Of a stretch of 21,132 bases of DNA, positions 7,201 to 14,835 are shown piece after piece; position 1 is the stretch's first letter; every line of letters starts with the position of its first letter. The position numbers and the translations under genes were made by a program. A model generated the notes under the pieces. The model searched no databases, was not told the DNA's origin, and worked only from the letters and a program-made list of their open reading frames with translations. Location: positions 917 to 22,048 of the forward strand of contig JAKRSE010000176.1 of NCBI GenBank assembly GCA_022402505.1. The letters run 5' to 3'. Source of the DNA: Fimbriimonadaceae bacterium (GTDB lineage Bacteria > Armatimonadota > Fimbriimonadia > Fimbriimonadales > Fimbriimonadaceae).

Positions 7201-7767
7201 ATGACCGGAGCCGTCCTCAGCAACCCGACCTCCCGTTCGCTCAGCCTGGCCCAGGAGGCGGCGATGGTCGGCGCCGGAGCCGCCGTGACCGCGGTGGCCG
7301 CGCAGGTGACCATCCCCTGGCAGCCCGTTCCGTTCACCCTCCAGACCCTCGCCGTGCTCGTGTGCGGCGCGGTCCTCGGTTCTCGGCGAGGGGCCCTCTC
7401 CCAGCTCGCCTACCTGGCCGCCGGAGCCGCCGGACTGCCGATCTTCGCCGAATTCAAGGCCGGCCCCGCCGTCCTCTTCGGACCCACGGCCGGCTACCTG
7501 CTGGCCTTCATCGCCGCTGCCTGGCTGGTCGGATTCCTGAACGAAAAGGGCTGGGGCCGATCCCTCGGACTCTCGCTCGCCGCAATGGCTCTCGGCAATC
7601 TCGTGATCCTGGGGGTCGGCGGATTGGTGCTGGCGGCCATGATCGGGCCGTCGGCCGCCTGGACCATGGGCATTGCCCCCTTCCTGGTCGGCGACGTCCT
7701 GAAGATCGCCCTCGCCGCCGGCTGCATCCCCGGAACCTGGGCTCTGCTGGACCGTCGACAGAGCTGA
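7201..7767 (+). CDS. bioY: BioY biotin transporter, substrate-binding (S) component
   Basis: BioY is the membrane S-component of the ECF-type biotin importer and binds biotin in the cytoplasmic membrane. The 188-aa protein shows the family pattern: TIPWQPVPFTLQTLAVLVCGAVLG, RRGALSQLAYLAAGAAGLPIF, FGPTAGYLLAFIAAAWLVG and FLVGDVLKIALAA, with about six membrane segments. ATG at 7201 was chosen because AAGGA (7192-7196) lies 4 bases upstream; the frame is open further upstream but only across the end of the preceding gene. The energising subunits EcfA and EcfT are not in the window. It lies 7 bases behind the ANKH-like gene and converges on a gene for a biotin carrier protein (47 bases between stops), which suggests a biotin theme. 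No BirA-type operator was recognised. Confidence 0.93.
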   Translation: MTGAVLSNPTSRSLSLAQEAAMVGAGAAVTAVAAQVTIPWQPVPFTLQTLAVLVCGAVLGSRRGALSQLAYLAAGAAGLPIFAEFKAGPAVLFGPTAGYLLAFIAAAWLVGFLNEKGWGRSLGLSLAAMALGNLVILGVGGLVLAAMIGPSAAWTMGIAPFLVGDVLKIALAAGCIPGTWALLDRRQS

Positions 7768-7814
7768 GTCTCAGGCAGTCGTACCCGACGATTTGGTTAC
7801 GCCCCTGGGGGTCC

Positions 7815-8258
7815 TCATTCTCCGCCGGCAGGCGTGACTTCGACGAGGAGGTCGCCCTCGGCTTTTTGGTGTCCGGGCTTCGCCTCGACCCGAGCGACGA
7901 CGCCATCGAACGGGGCGGTGAGGGTCTGCTGCATCTTCATCGCCTCCATCACCACCAGACGCGCACCCTTCGCGACCGAATCCCCGACCGCACAGGCGAC
8001 CTCGATCACCACGCCGGGGAGGGGGGCCAGGAGAGCGCCGGCAGCGGGTTCTGCTCCCGCAGATCGGGCGCGGCGGACCTTCTGCACCTGCCACGTCACA
8101 CCCTCGGCCGAGACCCAGGTGGTCTCCCCGATCCGAACCGCCGCCGCCTCGACTCGGCGGCCGTCCACGGTGAAGCGAACCAGCGGGCCGTCGTGTTCCA
8201 TCGGGAGGTCCAGGCGGTCGGGAAACTCCTGCTCCCGGCCGTTCACCAGGAGCTTCAT
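7815..8258 (-). CDS. Stand-alone biotin carboxyl carrier protein (acyl-CoA carboxylase type)
   Basis: The 147-aa protein carries covalently bound biotin for a biotin-dependent carboxylase. The C-terminal half (about 76-147) is a biotinyl domain: PLPGVVIEV, GDSVAKGARLVVMEAMKMQ with the biotinylated Lys at about 108 in the classical EAMKM, and TAPFDGVVARV. The N-terminal half, with VDGRRVEAAAVRIGETTWVSAEG, resembles the region just before the biotin domain in propionyl/acyl-CoA carboxylase alpha subunits. The gene therefore looks like a separate version of that C-terminus. The ATG overlaps the stop of the upstream hydrolase gene (ATGA, 8255-8258) and follows AAGGA at a 7-base distance. No biotin carboxylase or carboxyltransferase gene is visible, so the partner enzyme is unknown. 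Confidence 0.88.
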   Translation of the reverse strand: MKLLVNGREQEFPDRLDLPMEHDGPLVRFTVDGRRVEAAAVRIGETTWVSAEGVTWQVQKVRRARSAGAEPAAGALLAPLPGVVIEVACAVGDSVAKGARLVVMEAMKMQQTLTAPFDGVVARVEAKPGHQKAEGDLLVEVTPAGGE

Positions 8259-8971
8259 TGCCTGGTCCTTCTCCGCCGGTGTTCTCGGGCCGCCTGGATG
8301 AAGGCCGCAAACAGCTTGGCCGTGGCCGGGTCGTCGCTCCGTTCCGGGTGCCATTGGACGCCGATCATCCAGGGCCGGCCTTCGGACTCCAGGCCTTCGA
8401 TGGTTCCATCCGGGTGCCGGGCCACGACGCGGAGGCCGGGAGCCGGTCGGGCGACGGCCTGGTGGTGCCAGCTCTTTCCGGCGGCGCGACCCTCCACGAT
8501 TCGGCCCAAGCGGCTCTCCGGCTCGATCTGATACTCCTGCCAGGCGTCTCCACGGTGCCGGTCGTCGCCCAGAACGTCGGGCAGGTGCTGATGCAGCGTC
8601 CCGCCCTCGAACACGTTCAGAATCTGGCAGCCATAGCAGATGCCGAGGATGGGAAGCTCGGGCGGGATCGCCTGGTAGATCTCCTGCTCCAGCCGGATTC
8701 GGTCGGGGTTCTCCAGGCCGGCTTCCGGATGGGTCGGCTCGCCGAAAAGCTCTCCCGGCAGGTCGTCCCCGCCTGGGATCAGCCAGCCGTCCAGGATCGG
8801 GGCGATGGCTGCCGCATCGGTTCCGGGCGGAATCAGGACGGTCGCCCCGCCCGCCTCCCGAATGCGATCCACATAGTCGCGGCGAAGGTGGTACCGGACC
8901 GGACCCCATTCGCCCTCGCCCGTCATGGTCGTCATCGTGATGCCGATGATCGGCCGATCAGATTCGGTCAC
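8255..8971 (-). CDS. Gamma-glutamyl-gamma-aminobutyrate hydrolase family protein (peptidase C26, class I GATase fold)
   Basis: Family members hydrolyse gamma-glutamyl amide bonds, for example gamma-glutamyl-GABA in putrescine breakdown (PuuD). The 238-aa protein has the class I glutamine-amidotransferase triad: LGICYGCQILN (nucleophile Cys about 112) and VQWHPERS (His about 208, Glu about 210). LIPGGDDLPGELFG and KSWHHQAV are also typical of C26. The start is GTG at 8971, overlapping the stop of the E2 gene as GTGA; it opens with TESDRPIIGIT, the expected first beta strand. The next ATG would cut this strand. Its place between an E2 acyltransferase and a biotin carrier is odd, as no putrescine or GABA genes are nearby. 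The true substrate cannot be deduced. Confidence 0.88.
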   Translation of the reverse strand: MTESDRPIIGITMTTMTGEGEWGPVRYHLRRDYVDRIREAGGATVLIPPGTDAAAIAPILDGWLIPGGDDLPGELFGEPTHPEAGLENPDRIRLEQEIYQAIPPELPILGICYGCQILNVFEGGTLHQHLPDVLGDDRHRGDAWQEYQIEPESRLGRIVEGRAAGKSWHHQAVARPAPGLRVVARHPDGTIEGLESEGRPWMIGVQWHPERSDDPATAKLFAAFIQAAREHRRRRTRQ

Positions 8972-10143
8972 CGGTTCACCAGCTCGCGGATTCGCTGAAC
9001 GTTGTCCCGGATCTCGTTGAGGAAGAGGGCTCCCCCGACTCCGTTGACGATCCGGTGGTCGATGGTGATGCCGATGTTGGTGCATCGGGTGGGCTTGGGG
9101 CCCTCCGAGTCCGGATCGGCGAATCCCCAGTAGGTTTCGCCCAGGAAGAGAGTGGCGACGGCGGGTGGGACGACGACGGCCATCGCCTCCCGAATCCCGT
9201 GGCCCGCCATGTTGGTGAGGCTCAAGGTGACGCGCTGATCGGCTTGATCCTCGCCGTTTCGGGCGCGCTGGATGGCGTCCCGGAGTCGAGCGGCGAACGT
9301 CCACCAATCCAGCGTGTCGGCTTCGTGCACGACCGCGACGACCAGCTCGTCATCCGGAAGGGAGACGGCGACGCCGAGATGGAGATGATCGAAGGTCCGA
9401 ACCGTGTCCTCGCCGACAAGGGTGCTCCGGAAGATCGGGTGGTTCTTCGCCGCCTGGGCCACTGCGAAGGCGAAGTAGGTGAAGGCGCTCGGGCGATTGT
9501 CGCTCCCGGTGGCCGCCTGGGCCGCTCGGGCCGACTCGATCCCGGACCAGTCGGCGGTGACGTTCATCATCCCGGGGACGACCAGCTTCGTGCCTCGGAC
9601 CAGACGCGAGGAGAGGATCCGCTGTCGCTGCGGCAGCGGGGCATCGGAGAAGCCCTGCCCGACCGGGGCGGCCGTGCGAGACTCCATCCAGGCATCCACA
9701 TCGGCCGGAAGCAGGTTGCGGCCGAGGTCCGGCAGGGCGGCGAGATCGTCTTCGGTCAGCCCTCGATCCCGGGCATAGGCTCGGGTCCGGGGCGGGAGGT
9801 CTCGGCGTCGGCCGGCCGAAGAGGCCGCGGCCGGACCCGAGACGGAGGCGGCAGGGGCGGCGGGCTCGGGACGATGGGCGGTGGGGGTAACGGGTTCCGA
9901 GCCGGCCGACCGCACGACGACGACCGGAGCCCCGATCGGCACGACGTCGTCGACCTTCACCTTCCATTCCACCACGATGCCGTCGGCGCTGGATTCCACG
10001 TCCATCACCGCCTTGTCGGTCTCCATCTGGTAGATCGGCTCGTCTCGGCGGACCGAGTCACCGGGCTGCTTCAAGAGGGCCACGATCCGGGCCTCCTCCA
10101 GACCTTCGCCGATCTGGGGCACGGACAGAATCTGGTCGCTCAA
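8968..10143 (-). CDS. 2-oxo acid dehydrogenase-type E2 acyltransferase (dihydrolipoamide acyltransferase family)
   Basis: E2 enzymes move acyl groups from lipoamide to CoA in 2-oxo acid dehydrogenase complexes. Domains in this 391-aa protein: an N-terminal lipoyl domain (about 1-78) with METDKAVMDV, lipoyl-Lys at about 44; an Ala/Pro/Ser-rich linker (about 80-112); a peripheral subunit-binding domain (about 113-152); and the catalytic domain (about 170-391). The catalytic motif reads HRIVNG (His363, Asn367) where most E2s have HRxxDG with Asp, and VVPGMMN replaces the usual Pro-His start of the domain, so the core is divergent. The start is TTG at 10143, supported by GGGAGG (10156-10151) with a 7-base spacer. 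The stop overlaps the next gene (GTGA). No E1 or E3 genes occur in the window, so the 2-oxo acid served is unknown. Confidence 0.88.
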   Translation of the reverse strand: MSDQILSVPQIGEGLEEARIVALLKQPGDSVRRDEPIYQMETDKAVMDVESSADGIVVEWKVKVDDVVPIGAPVVVVRSAGSEPVTPTAHRPEPAAPAASVSGPAAASSAGRRRDLPPRTRAYARDRGLTEDDLAALPDLGRNLLPADVDAWMESRTAAPVGQGFSDAPLPQRQRILSSRLVRGTKLVVPGMMNVTADWSGIESARAAQAATGSDNRPSAFTYFAFAVAQAAKNHPIFRSTLVGEDTVRTFDHLHLGVAVSLPDDELVVAVVHEADTLDWWTFAARLRDAIQRARNGEDQADQRVTLSLTNMAGHGIREAMAVVVPPAVATLFLGETYWGFADPDSEGPKPTRCTNIGITIDHRIVNGVGGALFLNEIRDNVQRIRELVNR

Positions 10144-10150
10144 CGCTGGG

Positions 10151-10156
10151 CCTCCC
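10151..10156 (-). promoter_or_regulatory. Ribosome binding site fixing the TTG start of the E2 gene
   Basis: GGGAGG on the minus strand lies 7 bases before TTG at 10143-10141. No ATG or GTG in this frame is placed as well, so the TTG is the likely start. Confidence 0.7.
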
Positions 10157-10198
10157 GAGGGAACATGGTCGAAAGTTTGGCACAGCCGGGCCCGCGAA

Positions 10199-12217
10199 TC
10201 AGAGCCGGGGAGGGTGGATGCGGATCCTCTTGAGTCGGGCGGCGGCCGCCTGGGTCACGGAAAAGCGCACGTACCGCATCGGCGTGGCGGCGCCGCTCAG
10301 AACGATCCGCCCCTCCGGGCCTGCCAGGCCGGCAGCCGAGGCCGATTCCACCCGGACCCAGGGGCGGGCCTGAGCGGGCGATTGAGACGTTCCGTAGGCG
10401 GCCGCCGCGAAGCCCTCCCAGGGCTGCCCGTCGAACTCGAGCGTGATGCCGGCCACCTGCCGGTCTCGGCCCAGATCCACCTCGATCCAGAATCCGGCGT
10501 CGGAGGAGACGGGCGTGGAGACCGGATCGCCCGAACCTCCGGTGAGCGACGCCAGCTGGGCGGGGAACCGGCCCAGGGAATCCTGAACCGAGCGCCCTTC
10601 GGCCAGGTCGGTCGCGAGGTCGGCCGCCTCCGGCAAGGCGACGCGGAACTCCAGATTGGCGACGCCGCCCGGGGTTCGACTCGCCTCCTCCCAAAGGCGT
10701 GCCAGGCTGAGTCGGGCCTCGCCACCGGTCCAGGAGAATCGCCACTCGGCCCGAGGGTCGGCGTCGGCGGGGATCAGGCGGCCTTCCGGCATCTCTCGGG
10801 CCGTCAGCAGCGCCCGGCCCTGTCCGCTGACCTGACCGCTCCACAGGGCCCGGCCGAATCCGTCCAGCAGCCGGATCGGTCCGGGATCAAGCGGTCGGCC
10901 GGTATGGTCAAAGAACGCGGCCAGGAGGCTGATCGGGGCGGGAGCGACGGGTCGCCGTTCGGCCCCTCTCCGTCCGGCCAGAGCGTCCAGGATGCCGATC
11001 TCCCAGCGTCCGAGGAGGCCGGATGGAGGCAGCTCGCCGGTCGGCCCCAGCCGCGGAGCCCAGCCTGCCGGAGTCATCGGCAGGCCGGGGAAGGCATAGA
11101 GGTCGTCGCGGGTGTCCAGGGTGAGACCCGGCCCGGGACGCCCGGATTCCGCTGATCCGCGCCAGCCGGATGCGGCCGCGATGAGCGCCTGGGCCGAATC
11201 GGCCTCGATCCCCTCGGCGGCCAGGTGGAACCGTTCACGGACCCCTTCGCGGGCCAGCCCGCTCCGGCTCAGAGGCAGCTCCACCCGGTTCAGCCTGTCC
11301 AATTCAGCGAAGCCGATCGGTCCGGCCGTCGGGATGCCGCCGGGAAAGACGGTGGCCGACCTGACCTCGGACGGCCCTTCGATCCGCACCCAAAGCCGGG
11401 TCTCGTCGGGAAGGCCCTGGGCGGGAGGCGCCTGCATCGAGACCTGCGTCGCTCCGCCGGGCGCAAGCGGCGGCAGAGGCGATCCTCCCAGGGTCCGACC
11501 GTTCTGCACCCACACCAGTTCGGAGGCGGGGGCGGCTTCGGAGCCGATGTTGCGGACTTCCGCGGTCCACAGGCCCTCGGGAGTCATCCGCCTGAGGGAG
11601 GCGATCGCCAGGTTCGGCCCGGCCGGAGCAGGCTCCGATTCCAGCTCCCAGCGGGGCCCCGGTCCGAACCCGACCGCATCGGCCCGGAGCGTTCCGGGGG
11701 TCTCGAATTCGAGACGGAAGCCGTGGTCGGAGGCGGGGTCGCGGCGCATCGCTTCAAGAGCCGGCCCCAGGCCCTCGATCCGGAGCAGGCTGCCCTCCTG
11801 CCGAACCTGCCAGCCGGGAACATCCACGGCGTCGCGGGGGCCGGCTGCTCCGGGCTGATCCCACCGGAGTCCATCCCCTGCGGCCTTCCAGGTCGCTCCT
11901 CGCCCATCCACTTCCGGGGTCCCCGGCCAGCCTCCGCCCTCTCGCCAGGGCTTCAGCAGCCGCCGGACGGAGCGGAGTCGGGGTGTGCCGTCCAGAATCG
12001 GCAGGACGAGCGAGCCCGCGGAGATCCGTCGCCCCGGGCCGGTCTCCAGATCGAAAGCGCCGTGTCGAACCAGCAGAGCGAGGCCGGGCCCGACAGGAGC
12101 GAGCCCGGCTCGGCCTTGATTCACATCCTGCGACTGGACCGAAATCACCGCATCGAACACCACGGGGGGAGGTGCGGGCCAGGCGAGGGCGGCGGCCAGG
12201 ACCAAGGCGGCGGACAT
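10199..12217 (-). CDS. Secreted multidomain protein: DNRLRE-like, CARDB-like and discoidin-like domains
   Basis: The 672-aa protein has no recognisable enzyme motif. ATG at 12217 gives a short hydrophobic signal (MSAALVLAAALAWPA); the frame is open further upstream only through the end of the methyltransferase gene. Residues about 20-190 resemble a DNRLRE-type beta-sandwich: LLKPWREGGGW, then RGATWKAAGDGLRWDQPGA, then a terminal VRQEG to LEFE strand. Residues about 200-292 look like a CARDB/Ig-type adhesion module (PNLAIASL, AEVRNIGSEAAP, LPPLAPGGATQV). The last 120 or so residues (FWIEVDLGRDRQVAGITLEFDG, then MRYVRFSV) resemble an F5/8 type C (discoidin) domain. The protein is therefore probably exported and binds glycans or surfaces. 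It starts 7 bases after the methyltransferase stop, and the E2 gene follows after 55 bases. Domain calls are by eye. Confidence 0.65.
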   Translation of the reverse strand: MSAALVLAAALAWPAPPPVVFDAVISVQSQDVNQGRAGLAPVGPGLALLVRHGAFDLETGPGRRISAGSLVLPILDGTPRLRSVRRLLKPWREGGGWPGTPEVDGRGATWKAAGDGLRWDQPGAAGPRDAVDVPGWQVRQEGSLLRIEGLGPALEAMRRDPASDHGFRLEFETPGTLRADAVGFGPGPRWELESEPAPAGPNLAIASLRRMTPEGLWTAEVRNIGSEAAPASELVWVQNGRTLGGSPLPPLAPGGATQVSMQAPPAQGLPDETRLWVRIEGPSEVRSATVFPGGIPTAGPIGFAELDRLNRVELPLSRSGLAREGVRERFHLAAEGIEADSAQALIAAASGWRGSAESGRPGPGLTLDTRDDLYAFPGLPMTPAGWAPRLGPTGELPPSGLLGRWEIGILDALAGRRGAERRPVAPAPISLLAAFFDHTGRPLDPGPIRLLDGFGRALWSGQVSGQGRALLTAREMPEGRLIPADADPRAEWRFSWTGGEARLSLARLWEEASRTPGGVANLEFRVALPEAADLATDLAEGRSVQDSLGRFPAQLASLTGGSGDPVSTPVSSDAGFWIEVDLGRDRQVAGITLEFDGQPWEGFAAAAYGTSQSPAQARPWVRVESASAAGLAGPEGRIVLSGAATPMRYVRFSVTQAAAARLKRIRIHPPRL

Positions 12218-12224
12218 GCCTGAA

Positions 12225-12968
12225 TTATGGGGCCGCAGCCAGGCGGCAGGCCAGATGGACCCGGTCGCTGCGCTTGTGCGGCCGGTCCAGGGTGTAGCCG
12301 TCGAACATGCAGATGTCTTCGAAACCGGCCGCTTCGAGGCCCTGCTGGACCTCGTCGAGCGGGTGGGCCCGCTGGACATGGACCTCCCGGAAGGACTCTT
12401 CGTCGGTCCAGAAGCGCATTTCGACTCGGATCAACCGCCGCTCGGGGTCATAGTCGCCCTTCCAGTCGTACTTGACGGCCGCCTTCTTCCGCGTGTCGTG
12501 CTGGTCGAACATCTTCTCCCGGAAGGCGAAGTCGGTGTTCAGATCGAAGATGAAGACCCCGCCCGGATTCAGGTGGGCAGCCACCCGCTCCAGAGCGAGC
12601 TGAAGCCGTCCCGGATCGGTGATGTAGTTGAAGGAGTCGAAGAAGGAGAGTGCCGCATCGAACCGGCGGCCGAGGTCCATCTCGGCGGCGTCGGCGACGA
12701 AGTAGTCGATGCCGAGCCCCTGGGCGGCGGCCTTCTGCCGGGCGACTTCGATCATCTCGGGGCTCAGATCGACTCCCGCCACCCGGAACCCGTCCTGGTG
12801 GATCCGTTCGGTCATGGCTCCGGTGCCGCAGCAGACGTCCAGGATCGTCTCCGGCTCCGCCTCCATTCGGTCCAGCAACAGCCGAAAGTAGCCCATCCAC
12901 ATGTCGTAAGGGACCGGGGCCATCAGGCGGTCGTAGTGGCGGGCGATGGGGCCGAAGCTCTCGCTCAT
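12225..12968 (-). CDS. Class I SAM-dependent methyltransferase
   Basis: The 247-aa cytoplasmic protein has the Rossmann-type methyltransferase core. Motif I is ETILDVCCGTGAMT (about residues 40-53), the acidic end of strand 2 is VAGVDLSPEMIEVA, motif II is IDYFVADAAEMDL, and post-motif strands RFDAALSFFDSFNYI and LNPGGVFIFDLNT follow. It begins MSESFGPIARHYDRLM, a usual start for this broad family of small-molecule methyltransferases. The substrate is not evident. The gene begins 16 bases after the pstA stop; a CATAAT hexamer overlapping that stop could act as a -10 for a separate promoter but has no good -35. It is followed 7 bases later by the secreted multidomain protein. There is no obvious functional link to phosphate transport. 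Confidence 0.9.
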   Translation of the reverse strand: MSESFGPIARHYDRLMAPVPYDMWMGYFRLLLDRMEAEPETILDVCCGTGAMTERIHQDGFRVAGVDLSPEMIEVARQKAAAQGLGIDYFVADAAEMDLGRRFDAALSFFDSFNYITDPGRLQLALERVAAHLNPGGVFIFDLNTDFAFREKMFDQHDTRKKAAVKYDWKGDYDPERRLIRVEMRFWTDEESFREVHVQRAHPLDEVQQGLEAAGFEDICMFDGYTLDRPHKRSDRVHLACRLAAAP

Positions 12969-12984
12969 CGTTCGGAAGCAAGCA

Positions 12985-13878
12985 TTATGCCCGCTTCTTC
13001 AGATCGGCCCGTCGCCGGAGGATCAGAGCGACCGAATTGAGGCAGAGGAGGAGCAGAATGAGGACGAGGATGGCCCCGGCGGCAGGGACATCGAAGCCCT
13101 GGTTGGCCGGCATTCGGCTCCAGGAGTAGATCTGCAGGGGGAGGGCGGAGTACGAGTCGTTCAGGCTCTCCGGCAGGAAGGTGACGTAGCTGACGGCCCC
13201 TACGACGATGAGCGGCGCGGTCTCGCCCAGAGCCCGAGACACGGCCAGGATGATTCCGGTGAGGATTCCCGGCAGGGCGTTGGGGATGACCATGCGCCAC
13301 ACGGTCTGTCCGGGGGTGGCTCCCAGGGCCAAGGCGCCCTCGCGGAGCGACTTCGGCACGGCTCGGAGGGACTCGCGGGTGACGAGGATGACCATCGGCA
13401 GGACAAGGATTCCCATGGTCATCGCGCCGACCAGGACGCCCTTTTCCATGCCGAGGAGCGAGATGAAGATGCCCAGTCCCAGCATGCCGTAGACGATGCT
13501 CGGGACGCCGCTGAGGTTGTTGATGTTGACCTCGATGAGGTTCGCCCATCGGCTGTTCCGGTTGGCGAATTCCTCCAGGTAGACGGCGGCCATCACACCG
13601 ATCGGCACCGTGAGGACGGCGCTGAGAAGAACGATGTACGCGCTGCCGATGAGCGCGGGGAGGATGCCCGCCGTCTTGGCATCGGAGGTCGGCATTCCGG
13701 TCAGGAAGTTCCAGTTGATGCCCGCGATGCCGCCCGCGACGATGCGGAAGAGGAGGAATCCGAGGACGGCGACCGCCAGAAGCGTGGCGACCCGACAGAT
13801 GCCGGCGAACAGGCGGTCTCTCTGGCGGCGAGAGGCGAGCCGGCTGGTCGAGCCATCCTGAACGAAGCCGGCGCTCAT
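12985..13878 (-). CDS. pstA: Phosphate ABC transporter permease PstA
   Basis: This is one of the two membrane channel subunits of the high-affinity phosphate importer. The 297-aa protein has about six membrane helices and the PstA signature regions: GIAGINWNFLTGMPTSD, EFANRNSRWANLIEVNINNLSGVPSIVYG, the EAA-loop segment ESLRAVPKSLREGALALGAT that contacts the ATPase, and RALGETAPLIVVG. ATG at 13878 overlaps the pstC stop (ATGA) and has AAGGAG at 13889-13884, 5 bases upstream. The partner ATPase gene pstB, usually next, is replaced by a methyltransferase gene. Family assignment is secure. Confidence 0.96.
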   Translation of the reverse strand: MSAGFVQDGSTSRLASRRQRDRLFAGICRVATLLAVAVLGFLLFRIVAGGIAGINWNFLTGMPTSDAKTAGILPALIGSAYIVLLSAVLTVPIGVMAAVYLEEFANRNSRWANLIEVNINNLSGVPSIVYGMLGLGIFISLLGMEKGVLVGAMTMGILVLPMVILVTRESLRAVPKSLREGALALGATPGQTVWRMVIPNALPGILTGIILAVSRALGETAPLIVVGAVSYVTFLPESLNDSYSALPLQIYSWSRMPANQGFDVPAAGAILVLILLLLCLNSVALILRRRADLKKRA

Positions 13879-14804
13879 GCGTACTCCTTGCGGTACCGCT
13901 TGACGATGCGCTGGGCCAGCAGGTTCAGGGCGAGAGTCATCAGGAAGAGGGTGAGCCCGACGGCGAAGACGGCGCGGTAGGCGAACTCATTCCGGTCCAG
14001 CTCGCCCTTGCTCGCCATCACGATCCATCCGGTCATGGTCTGCACCGGATCGAGCGGATTGAGGGTGAGGCGGGGGCTGAGTCCGGCGGCGAGAGCGACG
14101 GCCATCGTCTCGCCGATCGCTCGGCTGAGGGCCAGGATGAAGCTGGCCATGATCCCGCTGAGGGCGGCGGGGAGAACGATCTTCCAGGTGACTTCGGCCT
14201 TGGTGCTCCCCAGGCCGTGGGCCGCTTCCCGCAGGCTCTTGGGCACCGAGGAGATGGCGTCTTCGCAGAGGGAGGAGACCAAGGGGAGGGTCATGACTCC
14301 CACCACGATCGAGGCCGAGAGGGCGTTGTAGAAGATGATCGGCAGGCCGATCTGCTGCAGGAGCGGGGTGATGGTGAAGACGGCGAAGAAGCCGTAGACC
14401 ACGGTCGGGATTCCGGCCAGGAGCTCCAGCGCCGGCTTGACGAAGCCTCGGACTCGGGGCGAGGCGTATTCGGCCAGGTAGACCGCACTCAGCAGGCCGA
14501 GGGGGATGGAGATGAAGGCCGACCCGGCCATGATCAGCAGGGTGCCCGAGATCAGGGGCAGGATTCCGTACTTGTCGAATCCGGGGACCCACTCGGTTCC
14601 CGTCAGATAGTCCCCGACCGAGACCTCTTGGAAGAACGGGATCGAGTCGCTGATGAGGATGTAGAGGATCCCGGCGGTCGCAGCCACCGAGACCATGGCC
14701 GCCAGGAAGCAGAGAATCCGCACGGCCTGCTCCAGGAACCGAGCCGGAGTGACCCTCCGGAAAAACCGGGAGTTCTGCCTGCTCAAGGGCTCGCTGACGG
14801 CCAT
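13875..14804 (-). CDS. pstC: Phosphate ABC transporter permease PstC
   Basis: PstC pairs with PstA to form the phosphate channel in the inner membrane. The 309-aa protein has about six helices, the periplasmic SVGDYLTGTEWVPGF segment typical of PstC, PALELLAGIPTVVYGFFAV, the EAA-type loop DAISSVPKSLREAAHGLGST, and RAIGETMAVALAAG. The start at 14804 gives a usual length, but the best purine-rich stretch (GGGAGAG) lies rather far upstream, so the exact start may be a few codons later. It lies 31 bases after pstS and overlaps pstA by 4 bases. Confidence 0.96.
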   Translation of the reverse strand: MAVSEPLSRQNSRFFRRVTPARFLEQAVRILCFLAAMVSVAATAGILYILISDSIPFFQEVSVGDYLTGTEWVPGFDKYGILPLISGTLLIMAGSAFISIPLGLLSAVYLAEYASPRVRGFVKPALELLAGIPTVVYGFFAVFTITPLLQQIGLPIIFYNALSASIVVGVMTLPLVSSLCEDAISSVPKSLREAAHGLGSTKAEVTWKIVLPAALSGIMASFILALSRAIGETMAVALAAGLSPRLTLNPLDPVQTMTGWIVMASKGELDRNEFAYRAVFAVGLTLFLMTLALNLLAQRIVKRYRKEYA

Positions 14805-14835
14805 GCGGATTCGCTTTGAAGCTCTCCCTTCGAGC

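Noticed and set aside
7768..7814. Possible terminator between bioY and the biotin carrier gene
   Set aside because: Only a 4-base stem (GTCG/CGAC at 7778-7789) and a 5-base palindrome (CTGAGTCTCAG) are seen, without a T-run. This is too weak to call.
10199..12379. Longer start for the secreted multidomain protein at 12379
   Set aside because: The extra 54 residues are Ser/Arg/Thr-rich translation of the methyltransferase gene's 3' end. The ATG at 12217 starts a signal peptide.
12946..13980. 344-codon plus-strand frame opposite pstA
   Set aside because: It is Asp/Glu/Gly/Arg-rich antisense translation of PstA; the PstA motifs on the minus strand are decisive.
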